From: Salinivirgaceae bacterium
Lineage (GTDB): Bacteria > Bacteroidota > Bacteroidia > Bacteroidales > SZUA-534
Reading direction: 5' to 3'
DNA length: 64,000 nt
NCBI GenBank assembly: GCA_017645945.1
Contig: JAGCNL010000016.1
Coordinates: 62,001-126,000 of the forward strand
The notes under the pieces were generated by a model, which did not search any database, was not told the DNA's origin, and saw nothing but the letters and a program-made list of their open reading frames with translations. The position numbers and the translations under genes are program-made. Shown one piece after another: positions 8,915 to 16,767 of the stretch (position 1 is the stretch's first letter; the number at the start of each line of letters is the position of its first letter).

Positions 8915-9328
8915 TCAAGCCGAGCGTTCATTCTTCAAAATATACGAACGCATACTCTTGATATCCTGAATGTTATTAAAAATGCTGATGAGGCCGAACG
9001 TCATCAGTAGGGCAAGAGCGGTGGTGACAATCGGGCGGGCGTTTTCGGCAAACCACGAGAGCAGGACCGTTTGCGTTTGGAAACTGAAAAGCGGAATGGT
9101 GGCCGGTGCCGAAAGAACAAACACAATGGTGACCGCACCGCTGATGATGCCCACAACAAAAGCCGCAATCATAGCCAATTTGTAGCGGCGCAGGGTTGCT
9201 TCCTGATGCCGTTTGATGAACTCCACGGCGTCCAAACGTTTGGAGAGCGATGACATAAAAGCCTCGCTGTCATCGAATTGCGGTTTCTGCGCAAGGAAAA
9301 TTTCCTCAAGTTCTTTGTCTTTGTTCAT
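8915..9328 (-). CDS. Two-TM membrane protein, probable anti-sigma or sigma-operon partner
   Basis: 137 residues. The cytoplasmic N-terminus is charged (about 1-45, MNKDKELEEIFLAQKPQFDD), and two hydrophobic segments lie at about 50-75 and 95-118. Its start overlaps the stop of the ECF sigma gene by 4 bp. Position and topology fit an anti-sigma factor, with the soluble N-terminus binding sigma, but I see no ZAS or FecR motif. The role is inferred from context. Confidence 0.75.
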   Translation of the reverse strand: MNKDKELEEIFLAQKPQFDDSEAFMSSLSKRLDAVEFIKRHQEATLRRYKLAMIAAFVVGIISGAVTIVFVLSAPATIPLFSFQTQTVLLSWFAENARPIVTTALALLMTFGLISIFNNIQDIKSMRSYILKNERSA

Positions 9329-9801
9329 ATCTTCAGTTTTTCTTTCAGTTTGTCGCGTCCGCGCGACAGTTGTTTTTTTACGGCATCTTCCGATGTCTCG
9401 ATAATTGCAGCTATCTCTTTGATATTATATCCGTTAAGATAAAACAGAGTGATGGCCGAGCGCTCTTTGGGCGGCAGTGTTCGCAGGGCAAGGTACAGGC
9501 TCTGATGCTCGAACGACGAGTCGGTAGCCGACGGGCTGACAAGCGTCCAGGCTTCGTCAATGCTTTCCATTGTCCGGCAACTCGCCTTGTGGTTGAGAAA
9601 GGTGTTGTGGGCAATTTTGAAGAGCCACGAACGGAACTTTCCCTCGTCGCGATAACCCGTCGATGCAATGTAGGCCTTCACCAGCGCGTCTTGCGCAAGG
9701 TCGTCGGCATCAGCCTTGTTGCCACAGCAGAGTGCAAGCAGGAAGCCCCGCAAGGCCGCCTGCTCACGCTCAACTTCTATGATGAATTCTTCGCGCGTCA
9801 C
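9325..9801 (-). CDS. ECF-type RNA polymerase sigma factor
   Basis: 158 residues, starting with GTG at 9801 one base after the TAA of the upstream gene. Region 2 is seen in DADDLAQDALVKAY and KFRSWLFKIAHNTFLNHK (about 32-72). Region 4 is seen in LPPKERSAITLFYLNGYNIKEIA and the HTH end EDAVKKQLSRGRDKLKEKL (about 108-156). The size is typical of stripped-down extracytoplasmic-function sigma factors. It lies in a three-gene minus-strand unit with a multi-TM protein before it and a two-TM protein after it. Confidence 0.95.
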   Translation of the reverse strand: MTREEFIIEVEREQAALRGFLLALCCGNKADADDLAQDALVKAYIASTGYRDEGKFRSWLFKIAHNTFLNHKASCRTMESIDEAWTLVSPSATDSSFEHQSLYLALRTLPPKERSAITLFYLNGYNIKEIAAIIETSEDAVKKQLSRGRDKLKEKLKI

Positions 9802-9802
9802 G

Positions 9803-10267
9803 TTACGCTTTGGTTGTCAGTTGTTTCTGTTCGAGTTCTATTTCGTTGGCGAGCATTTTCTTACCTACAATATAATTAAGTATGAAGGCTATGCCGACTG
9901 CAATCAAAATCGCTCCCGGGCAACCGATTTGCCAAAACAAGTCGGAATCGGCCCCGCCAGCAACGCAGATGCAGATGTCTAAAATTATCAGGCCCAACCC
10001 TATTAATGACGCGATGTTCCCCCAAAGCAATTTGTTTAATAACTTTTCTTTCAGCAGTTTGGGCTTTCGCTCGGGTGTAAACTTTTTGAGTGTTTCTTCG
10101 ATGTCCATTTCGGGATTTTTTTCAATAAGCGCCATAATAATCTGTGTGCGTGATTGGTCTTCACTTTCCTTGCGGCGGTTGTGCATCCGTACAATCATTA
10201 TCGGAAGCACGCAACCGATGGCTATTGGCACTAAAATCTGAATAAGATTGTTTAATACTTGAATCAT
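9803..10267 (-). CDS. Membrane protein, DUF6249-like
   Basis: 154 residues with an N-terminal TM helix (about 5-25), a charged cytoplasmic middle (HNRRKESEDQSRTQIIMALIE and a stretch with EETLKKFTPERKPK), and two C-terminal TM helices (about 85-135). This layout resembles DUF6249 proteins that often precede ECF sigma factors in Bacteroidales. Function is unknown. It is the first gene of the sigma operon, one base from the sigma GTG, and probably co-regulated with it. Confidence 0.72.
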   Translation of the reverse strand: MIQVLNNLIQILVPIAIGCVLPIMIVRMHNRRKESEDQSRTQIIMALIEKNPEMDIEETLKKFTPERKPKLLKEKLLNKLLWGNIASLIGLGLIILDICICVAGGADSDLFWQIGCPGAILIAVGIAFILNYIVGKKMLANEIELEQKQLTTKA

Positions 10268-10383
10268 TTTTTTATTGTTTTAATGTTAAACTTCTGTTTC
10301 TTGAACCAGTTCGCCATAATAACAAGTCAGCCTGGCGAAAGGTGACGTCAAGTTTTGATTTTTTTCTTCCGATGCCTATAACA

Positions 10384-10391
10384 CAAATGTA
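10384..10391 (-). promoter_or_regulatory. Candidate -7 box for the sigma-factor operon
   Basis: TACATTTG on the minus strand is an exact TAnnTTTG match about 117 bp upstream of the first gene. A CAAA (TTTG on the minus strand) lies 25 bp further upstream, which is longer than the usual spacing, so the -33 element is uncertain. Confidence 0.35.
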
Positions 10392-10539
10392 GTCATAATG
10401 CTGTAAGTGCTTATGTCAAAAGAATACACAAGAATATCCTTTCGCGTCACTGTTGAAGAATTTCTTACGTGCCATACGTAACCGATGATTTTTTCTCGAA
10501 AAAAAAATTTGCCAAGCGAACACCATTACAAATTCCTAT

Positions 10540-10547
10540 TACTTTTG
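10540..10547 (+). promoter_or_regulatory. Bacteroidetes -7 box of the aromatic amino acid operon
   Basis: TACTTTTG matches TAnnTTTG and is followed by GC, as in many Bacteroidetes promoters. A start near 10553-10556 would put the leader-peptide ATG about 15 nt into the transcript. A TTTG at 10508-10511 is 28 bp away, too far for a normal -33. The 10268-10568 intergenic stretch holds this site, the divergent candidate at 10384 and no gene. Confidence 0.6.
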
Positions 10548-10568
10548 CGCCGTTAAAAACGGAAAACA

Positions 10569-10625
10569 ATGTTGAACACTGCATCTTACTTCGCTTATTA
10601 TTTCTTTTACTACTTCAGTAATTGA
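10569..10625 (+). CDS. Phe/Tyr-rich leader peptide (attenuation sensor)
   Basis: ATG to TGA encodes the 18-residue peptide MLNTASYFAYYFFYYFSN, with five Tyr and four Phe, eight of them crowded into codons 7-16. It lies between a -7 promoter box and a terminator hairpin just upstream of the prephenate dehydratase gene. In classical trp/phe/his attenuators the ribosome's speed over such codons decides which RNA hairpin forms. The stop codon is placed so that a terminating ribosome would cover the GGCGGGG immediately after it. The peptide itself has no expected function. The frame, the composition and the fit to the hairpins make chance unlikely. Confidence 0.88.
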   Translation: MLNTASYFAYYFFYYFSN

Positions 10626-10690
10626 GGCGGGGTGATGTTCGTGTAAATGATAATGAATACAGGCCCCGCGTTTTGCGGGGCTTTTTTTTT
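10626..10690 (+). terminator. Attenuator: antiterminator arm plus intrinsic terminator
   Basis: The terminator stem is GCCCCGC (10663-10669) with GCGGGGC (10675-10681), extended by a G-U and an A-U pair, with loop GTTTT and then nine T. An upstream copy of the 3' arm, GCGGGG at 10627-10632 right after the leader stop codon, can instead pair with CCCCGC (10664-10669) and would block the terminator. A ribosome that reaches the leader stop covers the upstream arm, favouring termination. A ribosome stalled at scarce Phe/Tyr leaves it free, favouring read-through. Confidence 0.85.
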
Positions 10691-10700
10691 GAAAATGAAT

Positions 10701-11522
10701 ATGAAAATTGCAATTCAAGGAGTGAACGGAGCCTTCCACGAAATAGCCGCAAGGCAGTATTTCGGCGCCGATATTGAGACAGTCAATTGTGACCAATTCC
10801 GCGACTTGTTCCGCGCCGTTGAGGACTGCACTGCCGATTATGGCATTGTGGCCATCGAGAACACCATTGCAGGCAGCATTCTGGAGAACTACCTGTTGCT
10901 CAAGCGCTCGAAACTGAAGGTGATTGGCGAACTTAACCTTCACATCACGCAAAACCTTATGGCTCTGCCTGGTACGCGGATTGAGGACATCACGGAGGTT
11001 TACTCGCACCCAATCGCTATTCAGCAAAGCAAGGATTTCTTCGATAACTATCCGAATATCAAAATGATAAACTGGTCGGATACAGCATCGGCAGCACAGA
11101 AAGTGGCAGAAGAGAAACTCACTCACACGGCGGCCATTGCGAGCGAGTATGCGGCCGAACTCTATGGCCTTCAGATACTTGCGGCGCAGATTCAGACTCA
11201 CAAGAAGAACTACACACGCTTTCTGGCCATCAGTCGGTCGGCGGTGGATGCGCCCGACACCAACAAGGCTTCAATCTGTTTCGAACTGACGCATCAGCCT
11301 GGCTCGCTTGTCGATGTGCTGGCCGAATTCAAGAACAACAACATCAACCTGACGAAAATTCAGTCGCTGCCTATTCTCGGCAGTCCGTTCCAATATTCGT
11401 TCTACGTCGATTTGGAGTGGAGCGACCGCCACAACTTCGACAAAGCCATCAGCCGCGTGCTAACGTTGGTATCAAATTTGTCGGTGTTGGGCGAGTATCA
11501 CGGAGCGAAAATTGAAAATTGA
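10701..11522 (+). CDS. pheA: Prephenate dehydratase (ACT-domain regulated)
   Basis: Converts prephenate to phenylpyruvate in phenylalanine synthesis. The start chosen is ATG at 10701 (MKIAIQGVNGAFHE); ATG at 10695 is equally usable. The open frame reaching back to 10647 is rejected because it would translate the attenuator hairpin. The type 2 periplasmic-binding-like catalytic domain occupies about 1-180 (CTADYGIVAIENTIAGSI and SDTASAAQKVAE), with the Thr-Arg catalytic motif in NYTRFLAIS. A C-terminal ACT domain (about 195-270, SICFELTHQPGSLVDVLAEF) is the likely phenylalanine allosteric site. There is no fused chorismate mutase; that activity is two genes downstream. First enzyme gene of the attenuated operon. 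Confidence 0.95.
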   Translation: MKIAIQGVNGAFHEIAARQYFGADIETVNCDQFRDLFRAVEDCTADYGIVAIENTIAGSILENYLLLKRSKLKVIGELNLHITQNLMALPGTRIEDITEVYSHPIAIQQSKDFFDNYPNIKMINWSDTASAAQKVAEEKLTHTAAIASEYAAELYGLQILAAQIQTHKKNYTRFLAISRSAVDAPDTNKASICFELTHQPGSLVDVLAEFKNNNINLTKIQSLPILGSPFQYSFYVDLEWSDRHNFDKAISRVLTLVSNLSVLGEYHGAKIEN

Positions 11523-11570
11523 AATCAGAAATTCAATAAATCAGTAAAATCAATTAATCAATAAATAATT

Positions 11571-12413
11571 ATGGTAGTAACAATCATTGGTTTAGGTTTG
11601 ATTGGCGGTTCAACCGCAATCGACATCCGTCAGCAGAAGTTTGCTGACCATATCATCGGTGTTGACAGCAACCCGACAAACGCCGCAGGAGCGGAGCACA
11701 TCGGACTTGTTGACGAAATTTGTGATTTGGAGAACGGTGTTAAGCGTGCCGACCTGATTCTGGTGGCCGTGCCTGTGAACGCGGCTCTGAAAGTGCTTCC
11801 GAAGGTGCTCGACCTTGTGAACGACAATCAGGTGGTGGCTGATATGTGTTCGGTCAAAGGCAAATTGTGCGATTGGGTGAAGTATCATCCTAAACGTCAG
11901 CGTTATGTGGCTTCGCACCCAATGGCAGGAACGGAGTATTCAGGTCCGTGGGCGGCCAAAGCGGGAATGTTCGCTGGCAAGGTGGCCATTCTTTGCGATA
12001 CGGAGGACAGCGATGTCAAAGCCGTCAACCTGGTGCGCAGTATGTACGAGGCTATGTATATGCGCATCATCTTTATGAACAGCGCCAACCACGACGTGCA
12101 CACGGCTTACGTGTCGGCCATCTCGCACATCAGTTCGTTTGCGCTGGCGCTCACCGTTTTGGACAAGGAGAAGAACGAAAAGCACATTTTCGACCTTGCG
12201 TCGGGCGGTTTCGACTCAACGGTGCGTCTGGCAAAGAGTTCGGCGGCTATGTGGCAGCCGATTTTTGAGCAGAACAAGGACAACGTTCTCATCGTGCTCG
12301 ACACTTATATTAAATATCTTCAGGAGTTTAAGAAGAATCTCGAGGACGACAACAACGAGGCCGTTTACAATATGATTGATGAGGCCAACCGTATTCGCAG
12401 AGTATTGAAATAG
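11571..12413 (+). CDS. tyrA: Prephenate dehydrogenase
   Basis: 280 residues, oxidising prephenate to 4-hydroxyphenylpyruvate with NAD(P)+ for tyrosine synthesis. An N-terminal Rossmann domain starts at once with VTIIGLGLIGGSTAID (residues 2-17). The catalytic-region motif is ASHPMAGTEYSGPWAA (about 114-129). The C-terminal helical dimerisation domain includes SHISSFALAL and LASGGFDSTVRLAKSS. There is no ACT domain and no fused mutase, so feedback control may reside in the DAHP synthase-mutase or in the attenuator. Third feature of the operon, 48 bp after pheA. Confidence 0.94.
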   Translation: MVVTIIGLGLIGGSTAIDIRQQKFADHIIGVDSNPTNAAGAEHIGLVDEICDLENGVKRADLILVAVPVNAALKVLPKVLDLVNDNQVVADMCSVKGKLCDWVKYHPKRQRYVASHPMAGTEYSGPWAAKAGMFAGKVAILCDTEDSDVKAVNLVRSMYEAMYMRIIFMNSANHDVHTAYVSAISHISSFALALTVLDKEKNEKHIFDLASGGFDSTVRLAKSSAAMWQPIFEQNKDNVLIVLDTYIKYLQEFKKNLEDDNNEAVYNMIDEANRIRRVLK

Positions 12414-12446
12414 AAGGCATTAGGTATTAGGCAAAAGGCATTAGAG

Positions 12447-12468
12447 GGGGCGAAAAATTTTTCGCCCC
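12447..12468 (+). other. Perfect 22-bp palindrome between tyrA and the DAHP synthase gene
   Basis: GGGGCGAAAAA is followed directly by its reverse complement. As RNA it could form an 11-bp stem, with a few central bases unpaired. There is no T-run after it, so it is not a clear terminator; RNA stability or processing control within the operon is one possibility. Confidence 0.6.
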
Positions 12469-12510
12469 AACCAACACCCAAGACCTAACACCCAAGACCA
12501 ATAAAAAATG

Positions 12511-12536
12511 AATTAACAATTAATAATTAACAATTT
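12511..12536 (+). repeat. AT-rich intergenic repeat, copy 1
   Basis: The stretch AATTAACAATTAATAATTAA and the next six bases recur nearly exactly at 13740-13762. It lies in a 207-bp intergenic gap that also holds short imperfect direct repeats (such as two CACCCAAGACC units near 12475-12499) and no gene. Confidence 0.6.
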
Positions 12537-12620
12537 AGGCTTCGATTCACCGATTGGCCGATTCACCAAAAAGTCGTCTGTTGTCGGTAGTCTGAAGTCC
12601 GAAGTCAAAAAAATAAGATA

Positions 12621-13706
12621 ATGAATACAAACGAAACCCCGTTTTCATCGTGGGGAATTATAAAAAACACAAAACGTCCTGTAGTGATTGCGGGACCTTG
12701 CAGTGCAGAGACTGAAGAACAAGTGCTGGCAACGGCTCGCGGCCTGAAAGAGCAGGGCATCGAGATTTTCCGTGCGGGAATCTGGAAACCGCGTACCCGT
12801 CCGAATTCTTTCGAAGGTGTTGGCTCTGAAGGACTTACCTGGCTGAAACGTGTGAAAACCGAAACTGGTATGCTCACATCGACGGAAGTGGCTAACTTCA
12901 AGCACGTTTACGAGGCGTTGCGCGCAGGTGTTGATATTCTTTGGATTGGCGCCCGTACATCGGCCAACCCGTTTGCTATGCAGGAGATTGCCGACGCGCT
13001 GCAAGGCGTTGACGTTCCTGTACTTATCAAGAACCCTGTGAACCCCGACGTTGAGTTGTGGGTGGGTGCCGTTGAGCGCATTATGGGCGCGGGAATCAAG
13101 CGTGTGGGTGTTATCCACCGCGGTTTTTCGTCGTTCGAGAAGACACGTTTCCGCAACGTTCCGCAGTGGCAAATGGCCATCGAGTTCCGCCGCCGTATGC
13201 CTGATTTGCCAATGATTTGCGACCCGTCGCACATTTCGGGCTGCACCGAATTGCTTCAGGAAGTTTCGCAGAAGGCTCTCGACTTGAACTACGACGGTCT
13301 GATTGTTGAAAGCCACTGCAATCCGAAGGAGGCCTGGAGCGACGCCAAACAGCAACTTACGCCCGAAGATTTGGGTAAATTGCTGAAATCGTTGGTTTTG
13401 CGTAATGTTGAAATCGACCAAGCGCAGAAAGAGACTCTCGACGACCTTCGTCTGAAAATCGATAAGTTCGACAATGATTTGCTCAAGACTCTCGATGAGC
13501 GTATGAAGGTTGCCGAAGCCATCGGTCAATACAAGAAAGAGCACAATATCACCATTTTACAGCCGTCGCGTTGGGACGAAATCATCAGCAAGATTGTTGC
13601 CAAAGGTGCGGAGCACAACTTGAGCGCGGAGTTCCTTTCTACCGTTTTCAAGGCCATCCACCAAGAGTCAATCAACAAGCAGAACCGAATAATGAATGAG
13701 GAGTAG
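12621..13706 (+). CDS. Bifunctional DAHP synthase / chorismate mutase
   Basis: 361 residues in two domains. Residues about 1-262 are a type I-beta (KDO8P synthase-like) DAHP synthase: VVIAGPCSAETEEQ, FRAGIWKPRTRPNSFEGVG, MICDPSHISG and VESHCNPKEAWSDA. Residues about 268-355 are an AroQ-type chorismate mutase (LRLKIDKFDNDLLKTLDERM, then VAEAIGQYKKEHN). It therefore carries out the first step of the shikimate pathway and the first committed Phe/Tyr step. In related fusions prephenate or chorismate binding to the mutase domain inhibits the synthase. This fusion is common in Bacteroidetes. The gene is separated from tyrA by 207 bp containing a palindrome. Confidence 0.95.
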   Translation: MNTNETPFSSWGIIKNTKRPVVIAGPCSAETEEQVLATARGLKEQGIEIFRAGIWKPRTRPNSFEGVGSEGLTWLKRVKTETGMLTSTEVANFKHVYEALRAGVDILWIGARTSANPFAMQEIADALQGVDVPVLIKNPVNPDVELWVGAVERIMGAGIKRVGVIHRGFSSFEKTRFRNVPQWQMAIEFRRRMPDLPMICDPSHISGCTELLQEVSQKALDLNYDGLIVESHCNPKEAWSDAKQQLTPEDLGKLLKSLVLRNVEIDQAQKETLDDLRLKIDKFDNDLLKTLDERMKVAEAIGQYKKEHNITILQPSRWDEIISKIVAKGAEHNLSAEFLSTVFKAIHQESINKQNRIMNEE

Positions 13707-13739
13707 TTGAGTGATAGTGATTAGTTGCAAGTGGTTGAT

Positions 13740-13762
13740 AATTAACAATTAAAAATTAACAA
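13740..13762 (+). repeat. AT-rich intergenic repeat, copy 2
   Basis: Near-identical to 12511-12536 (AATTAACAATTAAAAATTAA core). It lies in the 147-bp gap between the DAHP synthase-mutase and aroB genes; the rest of that gap shows only low-complexity sequence. Confidence 0.55.
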
Positions 13763-13853
13763 TGAAAGCGCTCAACGCTTACGGCTCACAGCCTTTCAAT
13801 TTATCAATCTGACTAAACACTAACACCTGACACCTAATATCAAACACCTGATA

Positions 13854-14873
13854 ATGAGAACAGTAACAATAAACGGTCAGCAGGGGCAATCGCAGATTCT
13901 GATTGGGGAAAGTTTTCTGAATTTCAAGAAATATCTGCCCACGCAGCAGGTTGTGGTTGTCACCGACACCAATGTCAACCGCATCTACGGTAAGTATTTT
14001 GCTGATTATCCGATAATTGAGATTGGGTTGGGCGAGAAGTCGAAGACGCTTGCCACCGTGTCGGAAATCATCGGACGGATGCTTGAGTTGAAAATCGACC
14101 GCAAAGGCTTTGTGCTGGCGGTTGGCGGCGGCATTGTCACCGATGTGGCTGGTTTTGCCGCGTCAATCTATCAGCGAGGCATCGCATTTGGCTTTGTGTC
14201 AGGCACTTTGCTGTCGCAGGTCGATGCGAGCGTGGGCGGAAAGAACGGCGTCAACTACGAGGGATTTAAGAATATGGTGGGCACGTTCAATCAGCCGCAT
14301 TTCGTCATTTGCGACCCGCAGATGCTCACCACGCTGCCTGCCGACCAGCTCGACAGCGGCTTTGCCGAAATTGTGAAGCACACGCTCATCGCCGACCGTC
14401 AAATGTTTGAGTATCTGGAAGAAAACGCCGAAAAGGCTTTGAATCTCGATATGAACGTCATCGAGACGCTGGTCGATAATTCGGTCAACATCAAGTCGGG
14501 CGTTGTGAACCGTGACGAGAAGGAGCACGGCGAGCGCCGCAAACTCAACCTTGGGCACACCTACGGCCACGCAGCCGAAAAGGTGCTTGGCGTGAGCCAC
14601 GGCTACGCTGTCAGCCTTGGACTGGTGGTTGCCGCACGGCTTTCGGTCAAGCGCGGACTACTTTCGCAGGCCGATGCCGACCGCATTGTGGCGCTGTTGC
14701 GCAAACTGAACCTGCCAACAGTGATAACTGGAGATAAACAAGCCATTTACAACGCACTCGAACTCGACAAGAAGCGCGAAGGCTCGCAAATCAATTTTGT
14801 GCTGATGCGTGGAATTGGCGATGTGGTGATTGAGAAAATTGATATTAACGAATTGAAACAGATAGAGTTATGA
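13854..14873 (+). CDS. aroB: 3-Dehydroquinate synthase
   Basis: 339 residues, cyclising DAHP to 3-dehydroquinate with NAD+ and a divalent metal. The NAD loop is VGGGIVTDVAGFAAS and the phosphate/active-site loop is VDASVGGKNGVN. Metal-binding residues are in SGFAEIVKHTLI (Glu) and RRKLNLGHTYGHAAEK (His), with a second His in the VSHGYAVSLG loop. Slightly short of the usual 350-360 but complete. The 3' end overlaps aroD by 4 bp. Confidence 0.96.
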   Translation: MRTVTINGQQGQSQILIGESFLNFKKYLPTQQVVVVTDTNVNRIYGKYFADYPIIEIGLGEKSKTLATVSEIIGRMLELKIDRKGFVLAVGGGIVTDVAGFAASIYQRGIAFGFVSGTLLSQVDASVGGKNGVNYEGFKNMVGTFNQPHFVICDPQMLTTLPADQLDSGFAEIVKHTLIADRQMFEYLEENAEKALNLDMNVIETLVDNSVNIKSGVVNRDEKEHGERRKLNLGHTYGHAAEKVLGVSHGYAVSLGLVVAARLSVKRGLLSQADADRIVALLRKLNLPTVITGDKQAIYNALELDKKREGSQINFVLMRGIGDVVIEKIDINELKQIEL

Positions 14874-15517
14874 CAGCATTATGTCGTTCGGTGGCGCAAA
14901 AGGGTTACGACAGCATCTGCCGTCTGGTTGAGGGGGCGGAAATGGTCGAAATCCGACTTGAGGAGTCGGGTCTGACGATTGAGCAGATTCGCCAATTGTT
15001 TGGAACTCATAAGAATATGCTTGCAACGTGTCGTCCTGTCGGTCTGTCGCAAGCCGAACAAACCGCCTATTTGCAGGCCGCCATCGAGGGTGGTGCCGCT
15101 TGGGTAGATGTTGAGGTTGAGGCCGACGACGACTATCGCAAAAACATCATCAGCATTGCCCGAAAGCACAACTGCAAGGTGATTGTGTCGTATCACAACT
15201 ACGACGAGACACCGCAATTCCTTGAATTGCAGCAGATTGCCAACATCGCTCACTCAATGGGCGCCGATGTGGTCAAGTTGGCTTGTATGTGCCATAGCAA
15301 AACCGATGTTATGAATCTGTTGAATCTGTATAATGCCGATTATCAGATGCTTGCAATCGGAATGGGACGTGTGGGCGCATTGACTCGCATTGCCGCCATC
15401 ACAATGGGCGCGCCATTCACTTTTGTCGCAACAGCCGACGGCGGAGCAACCGCACCTGGCCAAATCGACGAAGGTATTATGCTCAAAATGAAACAATTGC
15501 TTACCGAAACAAAATGA
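14870..15517 (+). CDS. aroD: 3-Dehydroquinate dehydratase, type I
   Basis: 215 residues of the class I (Schiff-base, TIM-barrel) dehydroquinase that makes 3-dehydroshikimate. The catalytic His is in VIVSYHNYDETP, the Schiff-base Lys in ADVVKLACMCHS, and the C-terminal substrate loop is GGATAPGQIDEG. It starts within the aroB stop (ATGA) and ends within the aroA start (ATGA), so the three genes are tightly coupled. The N-terminal strand is shorter than in Salmonella AroD. Confidence 0.93.
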   Translation: MTALCRSVAQKGYDSICRLVEGAEMVEIRLEESGLTIEQIRQLFGTHKNMLATCRPVGLSQAEQTAYLQAAIEGGAAWVDVEVEADDDYRKNIISIARKHNCKVIVSYHNYDETPQFLELQQIANIAHSMGADVVKLACMCHSKTDVMNLLNLYNADYQMLAIGMGRVGALTRIAAITMGAPFTFVATADGGATAPGQIDEGIMLKMKQLLTETK

Positions 15518-16767
15518 ATTTAACGATAAAACCATCGAAAGTTGCAGGAAGCGTGACGGCGCCGCCATCGAAAAGTTATATGCAGCGTGCCATTGCGCTT
15601 GCCGTTTTGTCGCATAAACCGACCATAATCAGCAACTTATCGGATTGCAACGATTGCCGTGCGGCGATTGGCGTTGCCAAAAGCCTTGGCTGCGAGGTTG
15701 ACCTTTCCAATGCCGAACTGAAGATTGTTCCGCCTGTCAACGGATTGAGTGGCAGTCATTTGCATTGCGGCGAGTCGGGTTTGGCACTTCGTATGTTCAC
15801 GCCCGTTGCATCGTTGCTCGGTAGCGAGGTGATGCTGACAGGCGAGGGGTCGCTGCAGCAGCGGCCTGTTGGTTTTATGGAGGACACTTTGCGTCAGTTA
15901 GGCGTTGATATTCAATCGGATAAAGGGTTGCTGCCAATCAAGGTCAAAGGCCCGATGAAAGGAGGAAAAGCCACGGTTGACGGTTCGGTCAGTTCGCAAT
16001 TCCTGACGGGATTGTTGCTTGCGTTGCCAACGCTCAAAACCGATTCGGTGTTGACAGTCAGCAATTTGACAAGCCGCCCGTACATCGATATGACACTTCA
16101 GATAATGCGCGATTTTGGCGTTTCGGTTGAAAATGCCAACTACGAGCAGTTCAGCATAAAAGGCGGGCAGGAGTACGCCAACGCCAATTACCGTGTTGAG
16201 GGCGATTGGAGTGGGGCAGCGGCGTTCATTGTTGCTGCAGCCATTGCAGGAACGCTGAAAATCAGCGGTTTGAATCCGCAATCGGCTCAAGCCGACCGCG
16301 CTATTCTCGACATTCTGCGCCTTACAGGCACACAGTTCGCTTTCGATGCCGACAATTGCTTGATTGTCAATAAAAACGATAATCTGCAACCATTCAAATT
16401 CGATGCCACCGATTGCCCCGATTTGTTCCCCGTGGTGGCGGCTTTGGCGGCCAACTGCAAGGGAAAATCGGCTATTGCGGGCGTTCATCGCCTGACGCAT
16501 AAGGAGAGCAACCGTGCGGAAGCAATTAGGCGCGAACTTGGCAAACTCGGCATCAGCGTTGAGTTTGAAGGCGATAGTATGGTTGTGACTGGCGGCCCGA
16601 TAAGCGGTGGCACGGCTTCGGCCTGCAACGACCACCGTATGGCTATGTCGCTGGCGCTCTGCGCTTTGACGGCTTCGTCGGCTGTGACAATCGAAGGCAC
16701 GGAGTGCGTCGGCAAGTCGTATCCTGGCTTTTTCGATGATTTTGAAATAGTTACAAGAAATGTATAG
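15514..16767 (+). CDS. aroA: 3-Phosphoshikimate 1-carboxyvinyltransferase (EPSP synthase)
   Basis: 417 residues, transferring enolpyruvate from PEP to shikimate-3-phosphate. Motifs: APPSKSYMQRAIALA (about 12-26, substrate Lys and Ser), CGESGLALRMFTPVASLLG (PEP site), LTGEGSLQQRPVGFM, DCPDLFPVVAALA (catalytic Asp), RLTHKESNR and NDHRMAMSLAL. The PEP-loop sequence GESGLALR, in place of the classic GNAGTxxR, is typical of class II, glyphosate-tolerant-like enzymes, but tolerance is not shown. Starts in the aroD stop; the thioesterase gene begins before its own stop (8-bp overlap). Confidence 0.95.
   Translation: MNLTIKPSKVAGSVTAPPSKSYMQRAIALAVLSHKPTIISNLSDCNDCRAAIGVAKSLGCEVDLSNAELKIVPPVNGLSGSHLHCGESGLALRMFTPVASLLGSEVMLTGEGSLQQRPVGFMEDTLRQLGVDIQSDKGLLPIKVKGPMKGGKATVDGSVSSQFLTGLLLALPTLKTDSVLTVSNLTSRPYIDMTLQIMRDFGVSVENANYEQFSIKGGQEYANANYRVEGDWSGAAAFIVAAAIAGTLKISGLNPQSAQADRAILDILRLTGTQFAFDADNCLIVNKNDNLQPFKFDATDCPDLFPVVAALAANCKGKSAIAGVHRLTHKESNRAEAIRRELGKLGISVEFEGDSMVVTGGPISGGTASACNDHRMAMSLALCALTASSAVTIEGTECVGKSYPGFFDDFEIVTRNV

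Noticed and set aside
10647..10700. Earlier start for pheA
   Set aside because: It would translate through the attenuator terminator; the family start is at MKIAIQG.
10539..11201. A 220-codon minus-strand open frame opposite pheA
   Set aside because: Shadow of pheA and the leader; no motif or start-site support.
12470..12540. CRISPR-like direct repeats in the aro operon gaps
   Set aside because: Units are short, irregular and AT-rich without equal spacers, and no cas genes are present.
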